Below, one piece after another: positions 16,190 to 23,908 of a stretch of 64,000 nt of DNA. The DNA lies in NCBI RefSeq assembly GCF_000153105.1, contig NZ_CH672377.1:1778147-1842146 (forward strand), written 5' to 3'. The notes under the pieces were generated by a model, which worked only from the letters and a program-made list of their open reading frames with translations, searched no databases and had not been told where the DNA came from. The number at the start of each line of letters is the position of its first letter. Positions within the stretch are counted from its first letter, which is position 1. The position numbers were made by a program, and so were the translations under genes. This DNA comes from Blastopirellula marina DSM 3645 (GTDB lineage Bacteria; Planctomycetota; Planctomycetia; Pirellulales; Pirellulaceae).

Positions 16190-17362
16190 ATGGAAGTCGA
16201 ATACGAAAACGCGCCGGAAGACATTCGGTACATGACTCGCGTCTTGCCCTGGCCGACCATCGCCGAACTACTGATCACGTCCCCCGGTTTGGTCCTGGGT
16301 GCGACGGCGCCGGCGATTCTGATTTTTCTCGCATCCGACCACTTCATCATCGGCATGGGCCTCTTATTAGCGGCGGTGCTATTCGCCGCGCGACTCCTTT
16401 GGCAGACGCTGCAATTCTTCCGCAAGATCCCCGTCAAACCGGGCCGCATTCGTCTGCGAATTACGCCCGAGTTTATCGAAACCGAACATGCCGAATATCG
16501 ATCGCGGCAAGCATGGCCCTATTTGAAATCGGTGCGGCGTGTGGAGGGCGCGATCATCCTGACGCGACCGCTGAACCGCGCCTACATTGTGCCCGACCGT
16601 GATTTTGATTCTGTCCAAACGGCCGAGCAGTTTTATCAAACGGCGCTCGCCTATCACGCCGCAGCGGTCAACCAACCGGTCGCGGATCTGGTCCATGATC
16701 TCGCAGCGTTCTTACCGGATTGGTCGCACAATCTGCGGCGCACAACTTCGTATCAAAACACGATCGGCGATTGGGCGCACGCGATGAATCCTGGGGCGAC
16801 ATCCCCGCGATCCTCCTGGCTGGGCTATTTCACCACGTTTTTGTTCGCCGGTTTCATGAATGTCATCCTCGCCGTGATCGCCTCTAGGACGCATTGGCAG
16901 GACGGCGCGCCGCTTGCCTTTTCGCCTTGGCTGGGGTTCTTCGCGCTCGCCATGGCGACGGTCTCGGCGGTGATCCTGACTTTTCGGGCCCTGCTCAAGT
17001 TGCGTGAAATCATCAATCGTTGGCGGGTTCCGGAGATGCTTTTAGAGCCGCGAACGATTGGTATTTCGCCGCCAGGCATGGTCGCCCACAATCGGCTCAT
17101 GGTGCTGGCGATCCGTTGGCCAGCCCTGGCCCAGATTACGCACAACGCCGACGCGATCTACGTCAGCGACGTCTTGCCGGCGATTGCCTTTGTCATCCCG
17201 AAATCGGCGTTCACGGATCCCATCGCCGGCGAATCGTTCGCCGCAGAGATGCTGGAGTGGTACACGACCGCGATCGAAACGTCGAATCTCGGTGACGACG
17301 CCGAGCTGATCGAAGCCGAAGTGGTCGACGGCGACAATCCTTATCGTTCGCCAAAAGCGTAA
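16190..17362 (+). CDS. YcxB-like domain membrane protein, paralogue 3 of 3
   Basis: 390 residues with the same duplicated helix-pair/YcxB plan: a first helix pair at about 23-68, then ITPEFIETEHAEYRSRQAW, YIVPDRDFDSVQTAEQFYQ and YQNTIGDWAHAM. The second pair of helices lies at about 210-270, followed by ISPPGMVAHNRLMVLAIRW and FVIPKSAFTDPIAGESF. It begins MEVEY like paralogue 2 and ends DGDNPYRSPKA. Divergence from the others is high in the loops, so the triplication is old. A GC-rich 187-bp gap follows, with no terminator recognised. Confidence 0.83.
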   Translation: MEVEYENAPEDIRYMTRVLPWPTIAELLITSPGLVLGATAPAILIFLASDHFIIGMGLLLAAVLFAARLLWQTLQFFRKIPVKPGRIRLRITPEFIETEHAEYRSRQAWPYLKSVRRVEGAIILTRPLNRAYIVPDRDFDSVQTAEQFYQTALAYHAAAVNQPVADLVHDLAAFLPDWSHNLRRTTSYQNTIGDWAHAMNPGATSPRSSWLGYFTTFLFAGFMNVILAVIASRTHWQDGAPLAFSPWLGFFALAMATVSAVILTFRALLKLREIINRWRVPEMLLEPRTIGISPPGMVAHNRLMVLAIRWPALAQITHNADAIYVSDVLPAIAFVIPKSAFTDPIAGESFAAEMLEWYTTAIETSNLGDDAELIEAEVVDGDNPYRSPKA

Positions 17363-17549
17363 GCGGCCGCTCGTCGGTTGTAACGGTTGCTTCGATTAAC
17401 GCAATTCGACCCGCTTGAATGCCGCGCGCCCAGCCACTTCCTCCCTCTCCTCTCCCGCGACGTCTCGATTTACATGCCATGTTGAAGGTGGAAGACGCCC
17501 GATTCGCGGCGTCCCATACTGACTGCTTCGTCTTGGAGAATTCACCGCT

Positions 17550-18860
17550 ATGTCGCGACTTATATCGCTCTCGACCGTTACGTTGGCTCTATTACTGATC
17601 GCTCCCCTGACGTTGGAAGCTGGTCCCCGCGGCGGCGCTCGCGGAGGTGCGCGCGGCGGTGCAGGCGGTGGAGCTCGCCCTGCTGGCGGCGGCAACCGTC
17701 CTTCGCCTGGCGGCGGAAACTTTGGCGGGGGTAACTTCAACGGCGGCCAAAATCTGGGAAGTCGCGCTGGCGGCGGCAATGGCCCGGCTGGAAATGGTTC
17801 GATGGCCGGTAACAGTCCGTTTGGCGGCGGGGATCGCGGCCCGCAAAGCCTGGGCGGAAACTCACGTTTGTCGAGCGCCCTGGAAGGGGGCAACCTCGAT
17901 AAGTTCGGCGGCAACGGCGCTGCTGGCGGTCGCAATCCGGCTGGCAATGGTCGTCCCAACAACAACCAGCTGAATAACTTTTTGGGAATCGACGGCGGCA
18001 AAGGGAACGTCAATCCGACCAATCGTGACCTGACTGATCGCAACGTGAACCCGGCCAACCGCGATTTGAATAACAACAATCTGGATCTGAACAATCGGAA
18101 TCTGGACAACCGCAACGTCGATGTTCGCAACAACAATACGAACATCCGCAACAACAACATCAACAACGTCAACGTGAACAACAATCACGTGAACGTGAAT
18201 GCTCGCGGCGGCCAGATCTACAACAACATGAACGGCTATTGGAACAACGGGCCCCGTCCCTTCTCCAACGGCTGGTACGGCGCTCACCCCAACGCATGGC
18301 ATTATCAATATCCGCACGCCGATGCTTGGGCGGCCGCCAGTTTTGGCGCGGTGACCGGCTGGATGATCGGCGCGGCCGCGACTCCGACCACCTATGTCTA
18401 TAGCGATTCGTACTACTACCCCGAAGGAACGACCGTCGAAGATCAGCAGACGTACGCCGCGCAACAAGCGACTGACGCGTCGCAGTTGGCTTCTTCGGCG
18501 CCGCAGCCGAACGCCGATGACGGCCAGCAATGGATGCCGCTGGGCGTTTATGCGATCGTCGACGGCCAAGATGCGACTTCTTCTAAGATGCTGATCCAAT
18601 TGGCGGTCAGCAAATCGGGGAACATCGCCGGCACCTACTATCACGCAGAGACCGGCAACAGCCAAACCGTCCACGGCGCCGTCGATTTGAAGACGCAGCA
18701 GGTCGCATGGCAGATCGGCGACAACACGACCGTCACCTTCCAGACCGACCTGGAAAGCTTGACCAAAGCGGAAACTCCGGTGCTCGTTCATTACGCAAGC
18801 GGCCAAAGTGAGCAGGTCGAGATGGTCCGGATGCCGGACGAAGATTCGTCAAAATCGTAA
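17550..18860 (+). CDS. Secreted Gly/Asn-rich protein with C-terminal beta domain
   Basis: 436 residues. A signal peptide (1-25, ending TLEAG) leads into Gly/Arg/Asn-rich repeats (GGARGGARGGAGGG and GGGN, about 26-130). An Asn-rich region (about 150-225) follows with a visible five-residue rhythm such as LNNRN-LDNRN-VDVRN. A short hydrophobic AAASFGAVTGWMIGAAA segment lies near 262-278. The C-terminal ~120 residues (WMPLGVYAIVDGQDATSSKM, IAGTYYHAETGNSQTVHGAVD) form a compact beta domain seen in planctomycete proteins often labelled mu-protocadherin or cell-surface protein. It is probably exported to the cell surface. Function unknown. Confidence 0.85.
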   Translation: MSRLISLSTVTLALLLIAPLTLEAGPRGGARGGARGGAGGGARPAGGGNRPSPGGGNFGGGNFNGGQNLGSRAGGGNGPAGNGSMAGNSPFGGGDRGPQSLGGNSRLSSALEGGNLDKFGGNGAAGGRNPAGNGRPNNNQLNNFLGIDGGKGNVNPTNRDLTDRNVNPANRDLNNNNLDLNNRNLDNRNVDVRNNNTNIRNNNINNVNVNNNHVNVNARGGQIYNNMNGYWNNGPRPFSNGWYGAHPNAWHYQYPHADAWAAASFGAVTGWMIGAAATPTTYVYSDSYYYPEGTTVEDQQTYAAQQATDASQLASSAPQPNADDGQQWMPLGVYAIVDGQDATSSKMLIQLAVSKSGNIAGTYYHAETGNSQTVHGAVDLKTQQVAWQIGDNTTVTFQTDLESLTKAETPVLVHYASGQSEQVEMVRMPDEDSSKS

Positions 18861-18886
18861 GGCGGACCGCAAACCGTAAAGTTGAG

Positions 18887-18917
18887 AGGAGAGCCGTTTA
18901 CGGCTCTCCTTTTTTTA
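18887..18917 (+). terminator. Rho-independent terminator of the Gly/Asn-rich gene
   Basis: A perfect 10-bp stem (18887-18896 with 18901-18910) has a 4-base loop TTTA and runs into Ts through 18917. Confidence 0.94.
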
Positions 18918-19250
18918 TTGCCAAACTCGACCCGTTTTATGCCAGAACGTGGATGGGTGATTGCGCAGCGGTTAGGCATTTCTGCTTCGGACCAGCGAAA
19001 AACGTGCGCACTATCAATTTCCTCGATAGTGCTAGAGCCCTAGATTTCGGATTTCTTATTTTCCGCAAGGTATTACCTGATATCAGGTAACGACCACTCT
19101 TCGGTACTCCGCAAGCGAATTGGCATAGATTTCGCCTTAGGACTGCTCTGCCTGCGGCATTACGTCGCAAGCGACTCGCCGACCCTTCGCCGCTTCGGAA
19201 CAGGGCGAGGGGTATATCCCTCAACCATGGATGGATGAAAGGAAACGAGC
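18918..19250. other. Intergenic, no gene seen
   Basis: About 333 bases after the terminator. A minus-strand open frame (18937-19224) lacks a ribosome-binding site and any motif. The tract tattacctgatatcaggtaa around 19070-19090 contains the palindrome TTACCTGATATCAGGTAA. The last bases carry the AAAGGA Shine-Dalgarno (about 19238) of the gene at 19251. Confidence 0.5.
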
Positions 19251-19673
19251 ATGACTAGTCTCATCGCTGCGAGCATTCTGACGCTCGCCATCGCTGGCGC
19301 CGCTCCCCAGGAAACGGCTGCTGTCGACAAGGTCGACCTGATTGAGGTCAACCACTTGTACGATCAACAAGGAAGGCACGTAATCGACCAGCTCATCTTT
19401 TATGACTGGGACAGTTCACACGGCCGCTTCCAGGTTCGCGCCTGGCGATTGATCAAAAGTCCTGGGCAAATGCCGCAGCGCGATTGGAGCAAAGACGCCT
19501 ACGTCAGCTACTGGCGCGACATGCACGTGATGCGCCGCGTTTACGCGAGCCGGATCAAAGAAACGTGGACCACCTACGATCCCGAGGTCCTGGAACGAGA
19601 AGTGCTGCCGATCGAGTATCGCCAAGAGCTCAGCCAGGCGGTCCCGTCGCGGCGGAGAATCGCTTCGAACTAG
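19251..19673 (+). CDS. Small secreted protein (hypothetical, planctomycete type)
   Basis: 140 residues. A signal peptide (about 1-24, SLIAASILTLAIAGAAPQ) precedes VDLIEVNHLYDQQGRHVIDQLIFYDWDSSHGRFQVRAWRL (about residues 28-67), then a region with YWRDMHVMRRVYASRIKETWTTYDPEV. The strand-rich core and conserved aromatic residues suggest a single folded domain with no cysteines. It has an AAAGGA ribosome-binding site. I recognise the pattern as one seen in planctomycete genomes but cannot name a domain or function. Confidence 0.72.
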   Translation: MTSLIAASILTLAIAGAAPQETAAVDKVDLIEVNHLYDQQGRHVIDQLIFYDWDSSHGRFQVRAWRLIKSPGQMPQRDWSKDAYVSYWRDMHVMRRVYASRIKETWTTYDPEVLEREVLPIEYRQELSQAVPSRRRIASN

Positions 19674-19746
19674 CGTCATTCTCGTCTATCGAGATTCCCC
19701 GTATAATTCCGTAGGAGACGTGATATTCGCCTACGGAAAGGGGCCG

Positions 19747-20196
19747 ATGGCCGAGACCAACAAAATACTGATCGCCGACGACAATCAAGCCAACGTCGAA
19801 CTGCTGGAAGCCTATCTTGCCGGAGTCGACTGCGATGTCGAAATCGCCGTCAACGGGCAGGACGCGCTCGACAAAGCGGCCTCGTTTGGGCCGGATTTGA
19901 TCTTGCTTGACGTGATGATGCCAAAGCTGAGCGGTTTTGAAGTTTGCCAAAAACTAAAGAGCGATCCGGCGACCTCCAGGATCATGATCCTGATGGTGAC
20001 GGCGCTCAACGAACTTGGAGACATCGAACGTGCAGTTACTGCCGGGACAGATGATTTTCTCTCGAAACCCGTCAACAAAGTCGAGCTGCTCAAACGCGTA
20101 TCGAACATGCTCCGCATCAAAGATATGCAGGACGAAAACGAGCGACTTCGGCGGTACATCGCGGACATGGAAACCGAGTCCGGACACAATCAATAA
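19747..20196 (+). CDS. Single-domain response regulator
   Basis: 149 residues. A CheY-like receiver occupies about residues 6-122, with the acidic pair D11/D12, phospho-acceptor D55 (LILLDVMMPKLSG), T85 (MVTAL) and K107 (LSKPVN). The receiver is closest in pattern to the PleD/two-component type (KLKSDPATSRI, VTAGTDDFLSKP). A short charged helix (about 123-145, MQDENERLRRYIADME) replaces an output domain. ATG 19747 has GGAAAGGGG upstream; the earlier GTG at 19720 was rejected. No histidine kinase is adjacent, so it is an orphan. Just downstream is a REP-type hairpin that could serve as its 3' end. Confidence 0.92.
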   Translation: MAETNKILIADDNQANVELLEAYLAGVDCDVEIAVNGQDALDKAASFGPDLILLDVMMPKLSGFEVCQKLKSDPATSRIMILMVTALNELGDIERAVTAGTDDFLSKPVNKVELLKRVSNMLRIKDMQDENERLRRYIADMETESGHNQ

Positions 20197-20223
20197 CCGG
20201 CCAGAGAACAAAGACCAGGGTTA

Positions 20224-20400
20224 GCCCCGATAGCTCCGCTATCGGGGCGGCGCAGCCGCAAGAGGCATCAAGTCGCCACGCGGCGGCTAATGCAACTGTC
20301 GATATCGCAAAATAGGTTGGCGAGCCGCCGATTTAACTTCAACCGCGGCATAATGCCTCTTACCGACTTCGTCGGCCCCGATAGCGGAGCTATCGCGGCC
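20224..20400 (+). repeat. ~177-bp REP/BIME-type element, copy 1 (upstream of the transposase)
   Basis: The left end is a perfect 11-bp hairpin with loop TCC (20224-20234 / 20238-20248). The right end is a 12-bp hairpin with loop GGA and one mismatch (20374-20385 / 20389-20400). Just inside each end lies a second small hairpin, CGGC-GCA-GCCG on the left and CCGAC-TTC-GTCGG (20363-20375) on the right. The sequence AAGAGGCAT near the left end reappears inverted as ATGCCTCTT near the right end. Copies occur at 20948-21123 and 57434-57608. Confidence 0.88.
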
Positions 20401-20423
20401 AACCATGTACGGAAGGAAACCCC

Positions 20424-20939
20424 ATGGCCGAACGTCGGAGCATCGCCGATGATGAGCGCTACTGCCACTTCGTCACCTTCTCTTGTGATCGGCGGCGCAA
20501 ACTGTTGGAAATGGAGCAACCCTGCCGGTACTTATTGGGGCAGCTCAACATGCAATTGCAAAGCCATACGGCCAAGTGCGCTGGCTTTGTCATCATGCCG
20601 AACCACGTTCACTTTCTGATTTGGCTGCCTGAAACGGGTCAACTAAGTTCGTTTCTCCAAAACTGGAAGCGGCTTACCAGTTTTCAAATTCGATCTTGGT
20701 ACGAAGACCATCAATCCCACTACCTGAAAGTTTCCGGACCGATAGATCGACTCTGGACTCCCAAGTACTATTCCGTACCGATTTATTCCGAAGTTAAGCT
20801 GGTGCAAAAGCTGGAATACATCCATCAGAATCCGGTGCGCGCGGGATTAGTAGACGGTCCGGTCGATTGGAAGTGGAGCTCTGCCCGCTGGTATGAGCAG
20901 GGCAAGAGCGTCGGCGTGCCAATTGACTGGCTATTCTAA
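20424..20939 (+). CDS. REP-associated tyrosine transposase (Y1/HUH, RAYT)
   Basis: 171 residues. The Y1 transposase signature is present: the HUH motif in MPNHVHFLIW (H61-V-H63) and the downstream LEYIHQNPVRAGLV block (about 130-144), with Y132 a candidate nucleophile. VDWKWSSARWY also fits the RAYT family. These enzymes nick single-stranded REP palindromes and are thought to spread them without forming classical insertion sequences. The gene has no terminal repeats of its own, but copies of a palindrome-ended ~176-bp element lie 23 bp upstream and 8 bp downstream, both in direct orientation. It appears intact. Confidence 0.92.
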   Translation: MAERRSIADDERYCHFVTFSCDRRRKLLEMEQPCRYLLGQLNMQLQSHTAKCAGFVIMPNHVHFLIWLPETGQLSSFLQNWKRLTSFQIRSWYEDHQSHYLKVSGPIDRLWTPKYYSVPIYSEVKLVQKLEYIHQNPVRAGLVDGPVDWKWSSARWYEQGKSVGVPIDWLF

Positions 20940-20947
20940 AACTGGTT

Positions 20948-21123
20948 GGCCGCGGATAGCTCCGCTATCGGGGCGGCGCAGCCGCAAGAGGCATCAAAGC
21001 CCGGTGGGCGGCAAGTGGAGCGTTCCCACGTCAAATAGCGTCGGTGTTTGCCGATTCGAGGCCAACCGCGGGCTGACGCTTCTTGCCGACTTCGTCGGCC
21101 CAGATAGCGGAGCTATCTGGGCT
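20948..21123 (+). repeat. ~176-bp REP/BIME-type element, copy 2 (downstream of the transposase)
   Basis: It has the same organisation and orientation as 20224-20400. The left hairpin core GATAGC-TCC-GCTATC is followed by GGCGGCGCAGCCGCAAGAGGCATCA, and the right end by a 13-base CCGAC-TTC-GTCGG hairpin and a perfect 11-bp hairpin (21098-21108 / 21112-21122, loop GGA). The interior aligns recognisably with copy 1 but has diverged. It ends 12 bases before the stop of the converging peptide deformylase gene. Confidence 0.88.
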
Positions 21124-21135
21124 AACCGCCATACC

Positions 21136-21720
21136 CTAGCAATAGGTCGCTTCATACTGCTGACGACGCTCGGCGATCTCTTCGTCGGTGGGCATTCCTC
21201 CGACATCGCGGCGGCTTTTAAAGTCGATTACAAACTCTTCAATGTCGTAGGCGATCTCTTGGATCGCCGAGGGCTGCATTCGATCAAAGAACATGATTCC
21301 GTCCAGGTGATCGGTTTCGTGCTGTACGACGCGGGCCAGCATGCCGTCGATTCGCTGGCTGAAGAGTTCCCCTTGCAGGTTATAGGCGTCAAACTGGATC
21401 TCGGCCGGTCGCTTCACCGGTCCAAATACCTGCGGCAAGCTTAGGCAGCCTTCTTCCTCTTCTTCGTTCCCTTTGGGGCGCGAGATGACAGGGTTGATGA
21501 AAACCAGTTCTTCCCCTTCTCCCTTTGTCCCGGACAGATTGGCCACAAACAGGCGAATCGGCAGATCGACCTGATTCGCGGCGAGTCCGATGCCCCGATT
21601 CTCGTACATCAACTCGAACATCTCGGCGACGATCTTGCGCAGATCGGCGTCGACCCGTTTGACCGGTTTGGATTGGTAACGAAGCGTGGGATGCGGATAA
21701 TGGACGACTTCAAGCGGCAA
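21136..21720 (-). CDS. def: Peptide deformylase
   Basis: 194 residues from a TTG start at 21720. All three family motifs are present: GIGLAANQ (43-50), EGCLSLP (90-96, metal ligand C92) and QHETDHLDG (133-141, ligands H134 and H138, catalytic E135). The enzyme removes the N-formyl group from nascent proteins in the cytoplasm. The TTG is supported by GAGGAG seven bases upstream and by the PLEVVHYPHPTLR opening normal for the family. An in-frame ATG 22 codons earlier would add an atypical Arg-rich leader. A run of five Glu (86-90) just before motif II is unusual. Confidence 0.95.
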   Translation of the reverse strand: MPLEVVHYPHPTLRYQSKPVKRVDADLRKIVAEMFELMYENRGIGLAANQVDLPIRLFVANLSGTKGEGEELVFINPVISRPKGNEEEEEGCLSLPQVFGPVKRPAEIQFDAYNLQGELFSQRIDGMLARVVQHETDHLDGIMFFDRMQPSAIQEIAYDIEEFVIDFKSRRDVGGMPTDEEIAERRQQYEATYC

Positions 21721-21727
21721 CGGACGA

Positions 21728-21733
21728 CTCCTC
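21728..21733 (-). promoter_or_regulatory. Shine-Dalgarno that selects the TTG start of def
   Basis: GAGGAG on the minus strand, seven bases before the TTG at 21720. It argues for the non-AUG start over the upstream ATG at 21786. Confidence 0.75.
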
Positions 21734-21958
21734 AATGGGCCTCTTTCCCAACTGGGAACGGAGAGGGCATGGCGATAATCCTTCAATTATAGGCGAAATC
21801 TCCGTTCGGGGGAGGATGCCGTCCGCCCGCGCTGCTGCAAATCGCCGAGACAAGAGTACTGTCGCGCGATCCCATGCATCGCCAAAGTCCCCCTAGCCAA
21901 ACGGGGGCGAGCCCAAACGGCTTCGATCATCTGGCGATCAATACCTGGGCGACACCGT

Positions 21959-23413
21959 TTATCTGGCGTCTTCCAGAGTTTTCTCCAGGTCGGTTTTCAG
22001 CGAACGCATGTAGGCTCGCCACTGGCCGTCTAGGGCCTGCTTGTCTTTGCCAAAGACTTGGTCAAACACCTGTTGCAACTCCTCCGGCTGGGCATGGCTC
22101 GCTTTGGGAAGCTTGCCCAGTTCGCGATAATACTCGACCAGCTTGTCAAAGTGCTTTTCCATCAGAAAGTGGGTGAAGGCCCACGCTTGGCCATAGGCGT
22201 GCAGCGTCGCAAAGTTGTTGGACGAGCGGGTAAAGATTTGATCCGACGCGATAAAATCGATGTTGGAAACGCTCCGCAGGGGCGCAAGTTCTCGGTACCA
22301 TTCCAATCGTTCAGAGTTCACCGCGCCAATCCCGCTCCAAGCCGCTTGCTTGGGAGATTCAAAGTAGGTGGCCAGACCTTCGGCGACCCACACCGGAATC
22401 GGTGAGTCGGCCGGCATCAGTCCTGTGTTGGCGGCCAGTTGGTGAGTCGCTTCGTGGCTGACGACTTCGATGTCGAGATTCTCGCGTTTCACTTCAATCA
22501 ACAGACTCAGCGTATCGGCGAAGCGAATTACCTCGGCCATTCCCCGGATCTTGCGACGGACAATCTCGTCTCGCTCGGATTGGATCTGCTTGTTCAGAAG
22601 ATTAAGCACCTCGAACGACTCGTCGGTTCCCTGATCGTAAAAGACGGCCACATTGTCAATTCGATGATAGAACCCGGCCGCCGACGCCAGATCGGGGCCC
22701 AGGAGATTCACGAACTGCAGGTACTCGGTGTGCTCGGCGAAGAGCACCACCATCAACAGTTTGTCAGGCACTTCTAGTTCGACCCCTTCCAGGCAGAACT
22801 TCATCAGGAAGCTTGCATAGACCGTTTCTAGCAGCGTGAGCCGTTCCTCGGCGCGCGTCATCCCAGTGCGCTCATCCTTTTTGCTAGAGGTGTCGTGCAA
22901 CAACAAAAAATGCTTGCTGCGGAGGAATTTCATATCGGCGCGGTTCTTGGTGAAGTCCCGCATGATCTTTTCCTGCGCCGGATCGATCGGGATCGGCTTG
23001 TCGACCGCCTGTTTTAGTTCGACCAGCTTCTTCACGCGATCGTCTTGGGGATCAATTTCCCATGCTGCTTTGCAGGCCTGGTAAAAGAGATCGAGCTTGC
23101 CGATCTTCAACGCATGCTGGGCCGCAGCGAGACAACCGGCCAGATCGCCGGCCGCTTTGGCCGAACTCAACTCATTGACGGCTTGCGACTGAACGGAACG
23201 AACTTTGTAGATCTTGACGTCCGCGGCGCTCATGTACAGATTGCCGAACTTCGAATGCCGGAAGGTGACATTCGCGCCTGGATTGACGGTGGCGCGGCCT
23301 TGGAGAATAAAGACCAAACTCGTTCCGGGTACGTTGTACAGAACAAGGTCCGCTATGGATTGCGAGACGCAAGCGAACCCCAGCAGCAGCCCCAACAGGC
23401 CTCGAATCATCAT
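21959..23413 (-). CDS. Secreted DUF1570 protein (HExxH peptidase-MA-like)
   Basis: 484 residues from ATG 23413 (or 483 from the adjacent ATG). A signal peptide occupies residues 1-22 (IRGLLGLLLGFACVSQSIA). An N-terminal beta segment (LVLYNVPGTSLVFILQGRAT) and helical repeats (about 75-130) precede the DUF1570 region (about 170-470). That region contains VVSHEATHQLA, an HExxH zinc-binding motif, and WVAEGLATYFE, which supplies the typical downstream Glu. It is likely an exported metallopeptidase or peptidase-like protein, common in planctomycetes, with substrate unknown. The frame is open 20 codons further upstream, but only the chosen start places the signal sequence at the N-terminus. Confidence 0.88.
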   Translation of the reverse strand: MMIRGLLGLLLGFACVSQSIADLVLYNVPGTSLVFILQGRATVNPGANVTFRHSKFGNLYMSAADVKIYKVRSVQSQAVNELSSAKAAGDLAGCLAAAQHALKIGKLDLFYQACKAAWEIDPQDDRVKKLVELKQAVDKPIPIDPAQEKIMRDFTKNRADMKFLRSKHFLLLHDTSSKKDERTGMTRAEERLTLLETVYASFLMKFCLEGVELEVPDKLLMVVLFAEHTEYLQFVNLLGPDLASAAGFYHRIDNVAVFYDQGTDESFEVLNLLNKQIQSERDEIVRRKIRGMAEVIRFADTLSLLIEVKRENLDIEVVSHEATHQLAANTGLMPADSPIPVWVAEGLATYFESPKQAAWSGIGAVNSERLEWYRELAPLRSVSNIDFIASDQIFTRSSNNFATLHAYGQAWAFTHFLMEKHFDKLVEYYRELGKLPKASHAQPEELQQVFDQVFGKDKQALDGQWRAYMRSLKTDLEKTLEDAR

Positions 23414-23908
23414 GACAATCTCTCGGAACAAAGACGAACGACGGGTGGGGCGTGAATCACCCAAATTATGCACTGTATGTCCGGCGAGGGCAAAATCATC
23501 CTGGGGGAAGTTTGGCGAAATCGCCAGCCCGATTGCTCTAGTTCTGGCCTGTCGGCCGAGAGAATCCGGAACAAGTCACCTCGCATGCAGCACTCGCTTC
23601 GAGAAATTCCGCTGCTTCTCCCTGGACACAAGTCATGCTCTGAGAAGGACTTGGCGCAGCGACGCTAATGCGGGATCGCACCCAGCTGGCCACCATCCAG
23701 CTGGCCACCATAGTGAATGTTGCATTCGAGACCTCTGATCGGCAAATTTCGCCCTCAATTGCGAAAACGGGGCATAATAAGTAGCAGAGCAAACCCGCTA
23801 GCAACGTCGGTCGCTGATCCACGTTGACCCCGATTACACGCCGCTCTAGAATCCGCGCCCTAGGCGCGGCTCGCGTCTTCCTTTCCCTGCAACTACTTAC
23901 GGTCACTG
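23414..23908. other. Intergenic region between divergent genes
   Basis: About 495 bases between the divergent DUF1570 gene and the VWA operon, so promoters in both directions are expected. It contains a perfect tandem duplication of a 15-mer (23682-23711). Overlapping short frames on both strands have no supporting signals. Confidence 0.5.
23682..23711. repeat. Tandem duplication of a 15-mer
   Basis: ccagctggccaccat occurs twice back to back (23682-23696 and 23697-23711). Each unit contains CAGCTG and TGGCCA palindromes. Confidence 0.9.

Noticed and set aside
18937-19224. 95-codon minus-strand frame
   Set aside because: No ribosome-binding site or motif; it lies opposite the leader of the gene at 19251.
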